Part shown: positions 41,291 to 52,433 of the stretch, piece after piece
How positions within the stretch are numbered: the stretch's first letter is position 1
Layout: every line of letters begins with the position of its first letter
From: Limnomonas spitsbergensis
Taxonomy: Eukaryota > Chlorophyta > Chlorophyceae > Chlamydomonadales
Assembly (NCBI GenBank): GCA_037349105.1
Contig: JAYJMM010000039.1
Location: 6,168,501-6,232,500, forward strand
Reading direction: 5' to 3'
Length of the DNA stretch: 64,000 bases
Notes under the pieces: generated by a model
What the model saw: only the letters and a program-made list of their open reading frames with translations
The model's database searches: none
Told to the model about the DNA's origin: nothing
Position numbers and translations under genes: made by a program

Positions 41291-41299
41291 CAAGTAATC

Positions 41300-42239
41300 C
41301 AACTGTAGTGAAGGCATATGACATCCGCCATCGTTGAATACCCTGAAATATGTATAAATCACGACGTTATACTTCGAAACAAGGCAAAGCCAGCGAACGC
41401 GCAAACTGTAGGGGCGAAGACGGAAAGATTGGGCATTCCGCCACTCGGCTACTCGGCTGTTGTTTTTTCGCTGTTGAAAGAGCGCTCTAAGGTACAGCAC
41501 AGTTATCGACAGCGAACGCAATTTTCAACAGTGGAAATCAGTAATTGACAGCGCGCTGTAGATTTCAACAGTTCGCGAAAGTAGGATAGGGACACAGCGG
41601 TTTTATGAGTCGGACCCCTCTATATACCGGTATACCCTTCACACGGGACTTGCGACAAAGGAGCCCACTTATTGCGGTGCGTAACCAGGGTTTCGTCTGT
41701 GGTTACGCCGAAAGCAACTTGCAGTAATTGCGGTGCAATCTGGGCGGTCCTGGTAAATTGCGCGCAAATTGCACCGTCACCGCAAACCGTAATTTCACAA
41801 ACCGTAAGGAAGCACAGCACTGATGACGGGAAACCGTCCCGACACGGTTGATGCTTCGGTCCTATGTTCCTGCACACCTGCAGCAATTTAGATCGGGGCC
41901 AGAGATGACATGCACGGAAATTCATCGTACGATTTGTGTTGCAGTATGGTCTCGTGGTCAGGCTATCCTAGGATTCTGCCGGGATTCTGCATGACGGAAC
42001 ACCGTCCCGAACTCCCGATACAGTTGACGCCTCGGTTGTGCGTTACAGCTGGGCTTGTCACATATCAAAAGACGCCTCTCGACGACTTATTCACATACAC
42101 CCTTCGAAACCTAAAGGTTCCTACAAGGATAGCAAACAACGGCTTGCATGGTCCAATTCGCATCTATGCGAACGCGCGTTGGGAATGTACACTCTTCTTA
42201 TTCGTTTACCGATTCCATGTCGCATCCGTATACTCTGCC
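41300..42239. other. Unique intergenic region
   Basis: No recognisable gene or repeat. A TATA-like CTATATACCGG occurs at about 41620. Short ORFs have no motifs. Confidence 0.4.
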
Positions 42240-43605
42240 TTAGGGCCCGTTCACACTTGATGTCGAATCGCGTCATGGGGTAACTCGAATCGGGGACGAG
42301 GTAACTCGAGTCGCAGGACCCAGGGGTGTTCCAAAGGGGTTTATACATGTCAATTCAGACATAAATGAAATGGGAAGCATGTGCTGTGTCGGGTCGATTC
42401 GAGTTACCTCGACCCCGACTAGAGTCACCCCGCAACCCAACTCAGTAGGAATTTGAATTTGGGTAGGGGGGGGGTGAGTCGGGTGGATCGCACAAATGAA
42501 ATCGGCCTTGCAAGCGTGATTTTCTAGAGCGATCAAGTGATTTGCTGCACCTATGTTGTCTTATACGCCTATTCGGATATGATTGCATCTCAAGAAACGC
42601 TGCAGAGGCCATGGGGGCGAACCCAACCGGACCCCTGGGGCGACGTAGGCATCGCGACTCAGAACGACTCTCAGCCCAGACTGGTCGTTCTTATCTCTGA
42701 TCTTATACCCTCTAAAACTTTCCGAGACAGAGCCAAGCAAATTACTCTACCCTCGATAATGCATGGGGCCGTGTTCATGGCTGCGTCCTTAGAGAAGAGT
42801 AGAAGACATGTACTGGGCAGCATCCAGGCTAGCCATGCAGCATGCAGGAGCTGCAAACTCAGCAACAATGGCGAGTATTTGCAAGGGATTGTCGCGGGGG
42901 CTGCTGTCCCTTGGGGGCATGCTCCTGGCTTTTTAGGAGATGCTCATGAATGAGTGCATGGCCGGTCCTTATTTTCATGGGAGTGGCCTATTGGTCATGC
43001 CATGGTCTGTGGAACAAGTGCACATGGGCGCTGCATGCTGCTTGAGTAGAAGGATTTGTAGAATAGGTGCGCACCAACGTCGAGGTTTGCGTGCATGAGA
43101 ACAGGGATTTCTGGCATAGATAGGTGCAAACACATGATGCGCGCGCATCAATTATGCGTAATGCTGTATGAGTGTGAGGATTTGTGTTACGGTGCATGTG
43201 ACCCCTCTCAAGCCTAGTATAAACGTCGCGTGTTGCATGCAATATTGCAATTAGCCATGTGCCAACTGCCAAAGCAGGTTTCGCACTCTTTTACTCCTTG
43301 GGCAATGGCGGCTGCGTCCAGTACGAGGTGCTGCAAAAAGCAAGATGTTTTTGTATCTGGCTCAATCTATCAGCAAGGTCAACGAACACTGCCCTTGCAT
43401 TGGTCCCTAGCTAGCCTGGACTCCTGGAGGGCTCTGGGCCTCTGAGCCAGAGGGCGGAACAGACTAGAGGACATCGCAGCGAGACTTCAGAAGTCGAATA
43501 CAATGATCAAATTAGTGCTTGAAGCACTTGAAAAGAAGATTCGACATGTTGGATTGCGGAATCAGTGTGAACGCAAAAGTGAGTGCGATTCGAATCGAGC
43601 CCTAA

Positions 43606-44237
43606 GAGGCGATTCACACCGGCCAACTGAAAGTCACTTTCGCACGAACTGAACCCCTGCCACTTCGCGATCCCAACCCCGACGTTTGGACGGCCGATTC
43701 ACACCAGATAAATTCCCAAAGGCGACGAAAGTCGAATCGTGTTTCCTTCAACATGCTCGTCCGCTTGATTGACCGCTGCCATTGATGTTTCTTACCCTTA
43801 TGAATCTACATCGAACAACGGTGATTGCTGTCATAGCCTGGGCAGTAATTTCCGAAGTGCTTGACATCACAGATGTGCCAGGCAGGGTAGCATGGGCTTT
43901 CAAGCTTCAAGCTGCCTCTTCTCATTCGATTTCGCCTTTTTGGACTTAAGCCGAAGGCGTTTTTCAGGGGGCGAAGAACCCATACAATTGGCTGCACGCG
44001 ATAGCAGGCGGCGGACGGGGCGAAGGAACATAGAAGCAATTAAAGGTGCCCGTCGGAAATGGCCAGCACGAACTGAAAGTTGCGAAAGTGATTGACGCGA
44101 ACTGAAAGTGGGGTCTAGACCCCACTTTCAGTTCGTGCGCGAAAGGTGCCCAACCCCCGGTTGGCCGACCTGAACTGAACTGAAATTCGCGCGAAAGGTG
44201 ACGAAAGTGGCGAAAGTGCCCCGGTGTGAATCGCCTC
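43606..44237. mobile_element. Nested MITE, 632 bp, TAA target duplication
   Basis: Perfect 17-bp inverted termini (GAGGCGATTCACACCGG) at 43606-43622 and 44221-44237, flanked by TAA at 43603-43605 and 44238-44240. Inserted inside the outer element. Contains a 38-bp perfect palindrome at 44098-44135. No transposase motif. Confidence 0.82.
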
Positions 44238-44240
44238 TAA

Positions 44241-45006
44241 GGCTGTGTTTCCATTGGAGTTTGGGGTGAGCAGTCGGGCAGGTCGGTTTTGTTCGGTCCG
44301 CGCCAAGGTTTTAGCCCGAGGTGGAGACCACCACAGGATAATCCGGCCTTCGTTTCCATTGCATGTCCGGGGTGGCTGATTCGCGTTCAAGAACCTTCGC
44401 AGGCTAAGAACTTCGAAATGTCGCAGCATTCCTTGGTAGTTGTTGGGTCGCGTTTGTTGCGCCGCTGCAAAACGAATCGCGCTATCGGCTTGTCCATGCA
44501 TAGCAGCATTGGGCGCAGCTGGCAACGCTCTTTTGAAATTTCTGCACCTGTGTAATTTGACCACGTAGATCAAAGCAACCAGTGGTGCTTACATATAATA
44601 TTGCTTTATTTTGATTCGGTCGCGCATGCTGCAACGCAACGACGGGGTAGAAAATCGTCATCACGTGGCCTTCCGTGGGCCGGGACAGCCAGTCGACTTC
44701 TACTGAAACAACACAGACTTTATCAGCTGTTTAAATGAAGGAGAATGAGCACAGGGCTCGAAAAACAAGACAGTGAAGTATTGTCCATCTGGCGTTTGGG
44801 GTGGATGTCACCCAAACTCACTTCAGGTCTCGAACCCGAAGTGGATTTGGGTAAGTTTGGGCAGAAGCGTCTGGGAAACCAACCGTCGACTGTATTAAAT
44901 CCGGTCGTGTTTCGACGTCCAATGGAAACGTTTTCGTCGGGGTGGCACAGCTGGCGCCTAGCTGGCAGCCCACCCCGACGTCAAAACAGCCAATGGAAAC
45001 ACAGCT
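44241..45006. mobile_element. Second nested MITE, 766 bp, sharing the TAA of the first
   Basis: Termini GGCTGTGTTTCCATTGG (44241-44257) and its complement with one end mismatch (44990-45006), flanked by TAA at 44238-44240 and 45007-45009. Its left target duplication is also the right target duplication of the 632-bp element, so it inserted exactly at that scar, or the reverse. Confidence 0.8.
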
Positions 45007-45060
45007 TAACTCGGTTCGACCCCAACCCAGATTTCGCTCCGTAGTGTGAACGGGCCCTTA

Positions 45061-46360
45061 GGTGGCCTCTGGGCGACCACCAGTCCACCACAGTCCACAG
45101 GGCCGCTGAGAAACCTCCATCAGTCCGCCAACGGGCCGATGGGGGCGACCACTCCACCACTGGGCCAAGGAACACTACTTGTTCACCGCTAAGTTATGAT
45201 GACCAATCCTTACATGCTTAAACCGACCTACGTCCAAGCAGCTAGGCTCGCTGTGTCCGGGCTAAGCGTTGCGCTAGCATATTCGCTGCGGAAGTTCAGA
45301 AAACAAATTTATTAAGGTGCTATGACTTCAGGAATATGACTTATTCGGTCATTCCTGATCGCTGCTGTTGCGACTCGAATTCCCAGCTATACACCTGGGA
45401 ATCGGTCGATAAATAAAGACAAGTACCCCCTGGGCTACTTATTACCTAACTAGTATTCAATACTGTTGACAAGAGTGCCTTATGGATCGACCCTTCCGAA
45501 GGTGACTGTAGCAGTAGTTGGGAGATGTGGTACTCTGGACGACACGGTACATACGATGATCTCTGGTGAGAAGTCGCTGGTGGCGATCTTCAGATGGGGA
45601 GGTGGCCTTAACTATCAGGGAGCCGACTTGTAGCCTCAGGACTGGCTGTAGATGAAGTGGTTTATGGATTTGGTGGTGGTAAACCAGCTATAAGGCTGGA
45701 GAATGCCTGATAAGCGCCGAAATATCCGGTGACTGGTGCTTATTAGTGCACTTGAGATGAGTCGATCTATGTCGCCCTCAGAGAAGATGTAACGTTTATG
45801 GGCGAGCGGTTAGAAGTGCAATAATCGAGTAGTGATATGCTATCTCGATTAGGGTGAGCAGTGTATGTGTTGGCTCAAATTATAGTGAGCAGTTAGAAGT
45901 GCTGGACTCAAAAGTAGTGTTCTCGGAAAGCTAAAGAGTGTATTCAGGAGTTCAAGTAAGAAAGAAATAGAGGCTGCAGAAAGTAAGAAAGAAAACGCCT
46001 GAGCGTGGCTTGATGAGGAATAAGGGATTTTAAATGCCGCACGCAGAAACTAATGCAGCCACAAAGTAGATGGCAAAAGTGTGAATTCACACGTCTCTGG
46101 CATTCAGAGAATACACACAAGTGTATCTGCAACAGCAATTCCGTACACAGAGTTCAACTGCAGGAAATCTTCATCAAGGAAATGATCTTTCAGTAATACG
46201 CGCGGTGCGCTACCTCAGCATGACAGCTGCAGACGCCTCCCCCCCAACAGCACTCAGCAAGAATTCAAGAAAGGCAGTGTCCTTGTTGGAAGCAATAAAC
46301 TTCAACGGAACAGAGGGTGACGTGTAAGCCCCCTGCCTCGGCTTGCTTAGGGGAGGGGGC
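45061..46360. other. Unassigned region, possibly inside an LTR element
   Basis: AT-richer, non-repetitive DNA without recognised protein motifs. A 68-codon ORF (46121-46327, ending KAVSLLEAINFNGTEGDV) precedes a purine tract. It could be the degenerate internal part of a retrotransposon, but no reverse transcriptase or integrase motif is seen. Confidence 0.3.
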
Positions 46361-46625
46361 CATTGTGGGGCCCAACATGCAACAAACAGCATAGCATGTT
46401 GGCGGCATGCAACAAACAGCATGGCATGTTGGCGACATGCAGTGTGCTCTACCTCTTTAAACTGACCGCTTGCATGCACAACACATGACTTAACACGTGG
46501 CCCAACAAAAAACCAGTGGGTGGGAAGCCATGGGGGCCGGACCATAAAACCAGGGGTGGGAAGCCCTGGGGGCCGGACCATAAAACTCACACACAATATC
46601 CAGTCTACAGCCTGCAGCTTAACAG
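46349..46625 (+). mobile_element. Possible polypurine tract and LTR start
   Basis: AGGGGAGGGGG at about 46349-46359 is followed within a few bases by TGTGGGGCCCAACATG, the arrangement of a polypurine tract and a 3' LTR. The stretch after it has two short tandem duplications (33 bp at 46374-46445; about 50 bp at 46512-46590). No matching 5' LTR was found, so this is tentative. Confidence 0.3.
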
Positions 46626-46669
46626 CTGAAAGTGAGACAAAGCCTACAACACGACTATGACACTATGGT

Positions 46670-46850
46670 TGCGTGCCTGCGTGAAGTTTTTGTTAAGTTT
46701 TTACAGTCCAGCGGAGCATCACATTTGATGCATGGTACAGGTGCCCGCAGACCGGTACGAGCACAAAATAAACTAGGACAGTGAGCGAAAAAACAGAGAC
46801 ACCCCTGGGCAAGCAACCAACACACAGCCGCAAACAAGTGGCGTGGGAAT
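46670..46850 (-). mobile_element. Dispersed repeat, inverted copy of 61676-61805
   Basis: On the minus strand it contains CACTGTCCTAGTT, GCATCAAATGTGATGCTC and CGCTGGACTGTAAAAAC. Close versions occur on the plus strand at 61705-61800, and a partial one at 60605-60635. Confidence 0.65.
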
Positions 46851-46854
46851 GAAC

Positions 46855-47475
46855 CGCATGGTGCAGACGATACGCCCCAATTATGGGAAATGACGTGGGT
46901 GCAAAAGAGTTTAGTTAAGCACTGCCTCTCGCACCGCCAACGAAATTAGAAAGGAGACTACATGCTTGGCAACGTTTTGAGATGATTCTCTCTTTTTCAT
47001 CATGCGCTGAAAGAAAAAGCACCCCAATTTCCTCCAAATGTATAAGCACAGAACCCAGCATTAAGCTTTTTCCCCTCTCCATTCATTGACCGATGCATCG
47101 CACCATCCTCATCCGAAAAGAAATCTGGGAATCAAGGTTAACTCGAGGCGAATGTCTGCATAAAACGGGCAGCCATTCATGTGAAACCCATGCTCCCTAG
47201 ATTCAAGATCGCAGCATTTGAAAAACTGTAACTGCAAGGCATGAAAGGCTTGTCAAAACGCCCTGTCTCAACATTCAGCCAATGAGAGCCAATCCGATAA
47301 TAGGCTACAGCAAAAATGCTTTCGGGAAGGTCGTCTTTGAATCTCCTATGCCTAGAGATTCGTTAGACATCACGTATTTCTTACTTCTTACTTTTGGGCC
47401 AATTGAAACTGAACCAGAACGTCTCTTTCATATCACGCTGGACCTGGAACCATGTCGAGAAAGTAAAAAAAAATA
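46855..47475. other. Unassigned intergenic region ending in an A-rich stretch
   Basis: No motif recognised. A 64-codon plus-strand ORF (47282-47476) runs into AAAGTAAAAAAAAATAG, which may be the poly(A) end of an old retro-insertion. Confidence 0.3.
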
Positions 47476-47479
47476 GACG

Positions 47480-47655
47480 GCACAGGCTAGCCAGGACCGC
47501 TCCAGAGTTGCTCCAGGCCAACAGCAAAGAGCAGGCGTCCAAAGACTAAGCATGCTGAAATTAGGCATCACAGGCCAGCCAGGACCGCTCCTGACTTGCT
47601 CCAGGCCAACAGCAAAGAGCAGGCGTCCAAAGACTAAGCATGCTGTAATTAGGCA
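47480..47655. repeat. Copies of the phosphatase stop-codon region
   Basis: Two further copies of an about 84-bp unit with the end of the last exon (fwd AGGCATCACAGGCCAGCC) lie directly 3' of the gene, separated by GCTCCAGGCCAACAGCAAAG text. Confidence 0.88.
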
Positions 47656-50600
47656 TCACAGGCCAGCCAGAACCGCTACTGAGGCCACCACTGCGTCCGG
47701 ACCCTCTCCTACTAAGCTCGCCGCCTCCGCATCCTGCAAACAGAAAGGGGGGACGGGAAGTCGGTGTGTTCTGCACGAGAGGGTAAGAAGGGGCAGCAGG
47801 AGGCACGCCGCCTCCACCTCCTGCACACAACAAAGAGGGGTCGAGAACACAGGGGTCTCAATTCAGCAACAGAGTCAAAACCCGAAACAGGGGGGTCGGA
47901 AAGGATGTTGCACAAGAGTGGGCAAAAATTGTGCAAGAGTAAGCAAGAGTGGTTAAGAGTGGGCAAGAGGGAGCAGGACAAAGAGGGCTCGCCACCTCGG
48001 CATCACACAAACATACACAGGGGATGGGGGTCTCGGCAAGCGGGGGTAACAGGAGGCAGGAGGCTGGCCATCTCCACATCCTCCAAACAGGTACAGGGGA
48101 AAAAAGTTCCGGCAAGAACCTGGAGTGGAATGAGAGCTAGGCAGCATAAGGGAGAGAGAGACCGCATCCTTCAAGTGAAAGAGGGGTTGAGGGCATGCGG
48201 GGCCTTACTCAGCAACCTCGCTCAACCCCCTCACCCCCCCCCCTCCTCAAACAACCTCACTCACCCCCTCACCCCCCCCACCCCACCCCTCATCCCCCCC
48301 CACCCTCACTCCACCCTCCCCTGACCCCCCCCCCCGCCCCCTCACCCGTACCCCGCAACCCCACCCCCACATAACCTCAACCCAGAAACCCACCCCCCCT
48401 CCCTCCCCCCTCGTCATCCAATCTCGACCCCCTCAGCCCTACCCACCCTCAACCCCCTCTCATCAGCCCCCCTCGACCCCCCACCCTCCCCCTTCGTCAG
48501 GCCCCCTCAGCCCCCCTATGCCCTACCCGCAAGGACGCGACCCCAGTGAGTGTGAGCACCGTGTACAGGCCGCCCGCTCGCCCCATGGCCACATCCGTGT
48601 CAAGCCTGCACAGCGAAACAGCCCCACAGGTTGAGATTTTACTGTCGAAATACAAACTCGCAGGATGGTAATGATTGTACATGACATTTCTGCATTCAGG
48701 AGAGGGACAAGAGGAAACGTGACCTATTGCCACTCACCTATCCTTGATCATGCATGCCCGGCCCGGACGCAGTCCAAACTGCTGCTCGAGGTGCTCCAGC
48801 AGTTACACCCTGGCCTACCTATCATTTAACCCTCAAACCTAGCAGTTACACCCTGGCACCTAGCAGTTACAGTCTGTTACACCCTGGTACCTAGCAGTTA
48901 CACCCTGGTACCTTGAACCCTGAACCCAGCCCCCACCTCGCACCTGTCACCGATCATGCATGCCCGGCCCGGACGCAGTCCGAACTGCTGCTCGAGGTGC
49001 TCCAGCAGTTACACCCTGGCCTACCTATCATTTAACCCTCAAACCTAGCAGTTACACCCTGGCACCTAGCAGTTACAGTCTGTTACACCCTGGTACCTAG
49101 CAGTTACACCCTGGTACCTAGCAGTTACACCCTGGTACCTAGCAGTTACAGTCTGTTACACCCTGGTACCTAGCAGTTACACCCTGGTACCTAGCAGTTA
49201 CAGTCTGTTACACCCTGGTACCTAGCAGTTACACCCTGGTACCTAGCAGTTACAGTCTGTTACACCCTTGTACCTAGCAGTTACACCCTTGGACATAGCA
49301 GTTACACCCTGGTACCTAGCAGTTACAGTCTGTTACACCCTGGTACCTAGCAGTTACAGTCTGTTACACCCTGGTACCTAGCAGTTACACCCTGGTACCT
49401 AGCAGTTACACCCTGGTACCTTGAACCCTGAACCCAGCCCCCACCTCGCACCTGTCACCGATCATGCATGCTCGGTCAGGACGCAGTCCGAACTGATGCT
49501 CGAGGTGCCCCAGCAGCCATGGCCCCTCCTTGCCGGCGACCATCGGCGGTACGCCCGAGGCGACCTGCACGGCCGCCACCAGGCCTCCGGTGCCAGGCAT
49601 CATGCGGGCAGCGCCGCTGCCGGAGGTAGGCGGGCCCAGGCTGTCCGCGTTGTCTGTGTTGGTGGCCACAAAGAGGCAACCAGGGATCTCCCTGGAATAA
49701 ATCAAGTGAACGAATTAATGGATATTAGCTGAAGCGAATTCATGAACATGAAGTGAAACGGATTAATGGACATTAGCTGAAACGAATTAATGAACATAAG
49801 ATATATGCACAAGGGGCTCGGATCAAGGAAGCCGCACAATATTGGCCGGAGCATGGGTCACGGCTATAGTGGGGTGTCCGTGTTGGTGGGCACAAAGAGG
49901 CAGCAAGGGGTCTCCCTGAAATAAAAGATATTAATAAATAGGTAAATAAATAAATACCGATAATACCGGTAGGAATGAATGGAAATCTTTGGTCCTGAAT
50001 CTTATGACCGCGCCACACACCCCCATGCCACGCCCTTACATCTCGCCAGTCGCCACACCATGCCCTCTCTCCATCACGCCTGTCCACACCTCCCCACATC
50101 CCCCCACACCTTAGGCAAACCGAGGCATAGACGAGACGGGAGTAGTTGAACAGTGGATCCCACCCCACCACCACGGCCCCAATGTCTGGGTCAACCTGCG
50201 TGAGGCGAAGGTGAGGCGAAGGCAAGGCGAAGGTGATCAGCTACAATTCAGCTACAGTTCAGCACATCCCAGGTACCACCCCACCACCACAGCCCCAATG
50301 TCTGGGTCAACCTGCGTGAGGCCAAGGTGAGGCCAAGGTGATCAGCTACAATTCAGCTCCAGTTCAGCTCCAGTTCAGCTACAATTTAGCTCCATTTCAG
50401 CCACCTCCTAAATCCCACCCCGCCACCACGGCCCCGATTTCACCCATCCGTCGTACCCGCAGAGCCAGCATGGCGTCGGTGTCCCCCAGGTGGGGCAAGC
50501 CCTCGCTCGACTCTCCGCCCACAAAGGGGATGCCGAAGTGTCGCAGCTCCTCCTCGACCCCGCGATTACCGATCAGGAAAACCTGCAGGGTTAAGGGTTA

Positions 50601-52433
50601 AGGGTTTTAGGTTCCACCCTAAACCCTAATCATGCACAGGGATCATGATTTTAGGAGGGGGCGTAAGGATAAGGATTCAGGGTTTAAGGCTAATGATGAA
50701 GGGTTCAGGATTCAGGGCTAAGGGTTACAGATTTGTGGTTTAGGATGCAGGGTTGATGATTTTAGGTTAAGGAGGGTTCACAAGGCATTCCAGTGTAATA
50801 GGGTTCATCTTTTGAAGGTTGATATCAGCGTTCTACCAGTCCAGCTGACGTGCCCCGCGCACCCTCTTTTAGAAGCCGATGGATGCCAGGTAGAGGGTTG
50901 AGGGTTATGCTCAGCGTGTTATGAGTCCTGTTGCAGTGCACCTACTTGTACCTACGTGTACCTACTTAAAAAAGCCGATGGATGCGAGGTTGAGGGTTTA
51001 AAGTTTAGGGTTACGGTAACCTATGCATTCTAAGAGTCCTGTCGCTGTGCCACGCGCACCTTCTTTGAGAAGCTGATGGATGCCAGGTCGAGGGTTTTGG
51101 GTATAGGGTTTAGCAAAGCGACCTATGAGTCATGTTGCTGTGCCATGCGTACCTTCTTTGTGAAGCCGATGGATGCGAGGTACGCTGCCGCAGCATAGGA
51201 TGATGACACGACATCATCAGCAGATACGCCTGTGGTCAGAGTGTGAGGTTCGGGTATAAGGATACAAAATTAAGGGCTGTCGGCTCAGGCCATTTCCCGT
51301 GGCAAAAACTCTTTGCCCAGGTCAGACCCTGCCAACACAGCGGTCCTCCTGATTTGTGATTCCTTCCCTCTCACACATGTTCACACCCCTGAATATACCC
51401 CCAGACATACCCCGGTCACACCCCTGGTCACACACACAGTCACACCACCCCGCTCCACTCATACAGTCACACCACCCCGCGCCACACCCTGGTCACACAC
51501 ACAGTCACACCCCTGGTCACACATACAGTCATACCCTGGTCACACACACAGTAACACCCCTGGTCACACACACAGTCTCACCCCTGGTCACACACAGTCA
51601 CACCCTGGTCACACACACAGTAACACCCCTGGTCACACACACAGTCACACCCCTGGTCACACATAGTCACACCCTGCGGCACACCCTGGTCCCACCCCAC
51701 CTTCAATGCCAAGGGCTGCAAAGCGCTTTACGTAGGCGGCACGTGACTTGGATGCGTTGTTGGTCACAAAGAGGAGGCGCTTGCCGCGGCTTCGTAGCTC
51801 GCCGAGAGCCTGGATGAGGGAGTTAGTGGGGTGGAGGGAATGGGGTAAATGAGAGGGGGGATGGGGAGGGAATGGGGAGGAAGTGGGGAGGAAATGGGGA
51901 GGAAATGAGGGAGGGAATGGGAGGACAGAAAATTGGTCGGAGGTCAAATCAAGGATTACAATATCTTTGAGCATGCCCCGTGGCTTTGGAGGTCTTTGAG
52001 GGCATTTTGACGGAGACAGAAGTGTGGAGAAGAGTTAGGGACACTGTTGGTGAGGAGGGAATGGATTCAAAATGAAAAGGGGGGAATATGGCGGAATCAT
52101 GTAATAGCGCATGGCTTGGGCAGCAAGCATGCAGGGGGAAAGTCGTGCAGAATTGCTAATAAGTAAGCGTGCATGCTTTGCTTTTTCGCACCTCGGCCAC
52201 GGCTGGGATGAGGTGGCTGCCCTCCATGGCACACAAGCATGCAGCCATGCAGCGGGCGTGCATGGGCAGGATGCATGGCTATACGTGCCCCACCTCGGCC
52301 GCGCCTGGGATGAGTTGGCTACCCTTCCACAGCACCCCGTCGCAGTCGAAGAGCAGCGTGTCCACCTGGTCCAGGAAGGCGCGCGAGTTGGATCGGTCGA
52401 GCGTCTGCATTGCCCGCAACGTCTGATGGCTTC
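47656..52433 (-). CDS. PGP1: Phosphoglycolate phosphatase (HAD superfamily), 8 exons, 5' end unresolved
   Basis: Hydrolyses 2-phosphoglycolate to glycolate, the first step of photorespiration (chloroplast in algae and plants). Exons in order: 52294-52433, 51701-51809, 51153-51229, 50457-50582, 50110-50195, 49452-49691, 48527-48605, 47656-47733; all phases agree, giving about 310 residues, the family's usual size. HAD motif I is LLFDCDGVLWKG with the nucleophile Asp. Motif II is LLFVTNNASKSRAAY. DIGAVVVGWDPLFNYSRLVY and REIPGCLFVATNTD are characteristic of this family. Motif III Lys is in VAGKEGPWL, and motif IV is MIGDRLDTDV. It ends AVVASVAVLAGL, stop. The first exon starts with a two-base overhang, so an upstream exon (transit peptide) or an internal Met (MQTLDRSNSR) supplies the start. 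A cytosolic p-nitrophenylphosphatase-like paralogue is the alternative. Confidence 0.92.
47795..48095 (-). repeat. Three copies of the last phosphatase exon's acceptor edge
   Basis: Acceptor plus first bases of the last exon (minus: TTTGCAGGATGCGGAGGCGG) recur in diverged form at about 47805, 47985 and 48065. One keeps GGATGTGGAGATGGCC. Confidence 0.82.
48225..48526. repeat. C-rich low-complexity intron tract
   Basis: CCCCCTCACCCC-type text fills the intron just after the donor of phosphatase exon 7. Confidence 0.9.
48735..49440. repeat. Two exon 6 donor copies and a 21-bp repeat
   Basis: The end of phosphatase exon 6 with its donor (fwd CCTGTCACCGATCATGCATG) recurs at about 48738 and 48948, each followed by CTCGAGGTGCTCCAGCAG. 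The rest is a CCTGGTACCTAGCAGTTACA repeat. Confidence 0.92.
50205..50445. repeat. Partial copies of phosphatase exon 5 acceptor edge
   Basis: CCCCAATGTCTGGGTCAACC of exon 5 recurs at about 50294 with its acceptor, and in part at 50425, separated by CAGCTACAATTCAGCT repeats (the complement of the TGTAGCTGAA motif). Confidence 0.88.
50860..51150. repeat. Three copies of phosphatase exon 3 donor edge
   Basis: The exon 3 end (fwd AAGCCGATGGATGCGAGG, with ACCTTCTTTG donor text) recurs at about 50868, 50972 and 51057, each in about 90-100 bp of intron text. Confidence 0.9.
51365..51690. repeat. 24-bp repeat (CCCTGGTCACACACACAGTC)
   Basis: About 13 diverged copies in the intron after phosphatase exon 2. 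Confidence 0.93.
51810..52293. other. Intron between phosphatase exons 1 and 2
   Basis: A purine-rich GGGGAGGAAATG repeat (51840-51920), then unique text with GCATGC words. No further exon seen. Confidence 0.6.

Larger units (their letters stand above)
42243..45057. mobile_element. Outer PIF/Harbinger-type element with two nested insertions
   Basis: Perfect 15-bp terminal inverted repeats (GGGCCCGTTCACACT) at 42243-42257 and 45043-45057, flanked by TTA at 42240-42242 and 45058-45060. A 3-bp TWA target duplication with G-rich termini is the hallmark of PIF/Harbinger elements. Subterminal GTAACTCGAATCGGGG words recur. Without the nested elements it is about 1.4 kb and contains no recognisable transposase, so it looks non-autonomous. 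The 139-codon ORF at 42537-42953 has no known motif. Confidence 0.8.
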
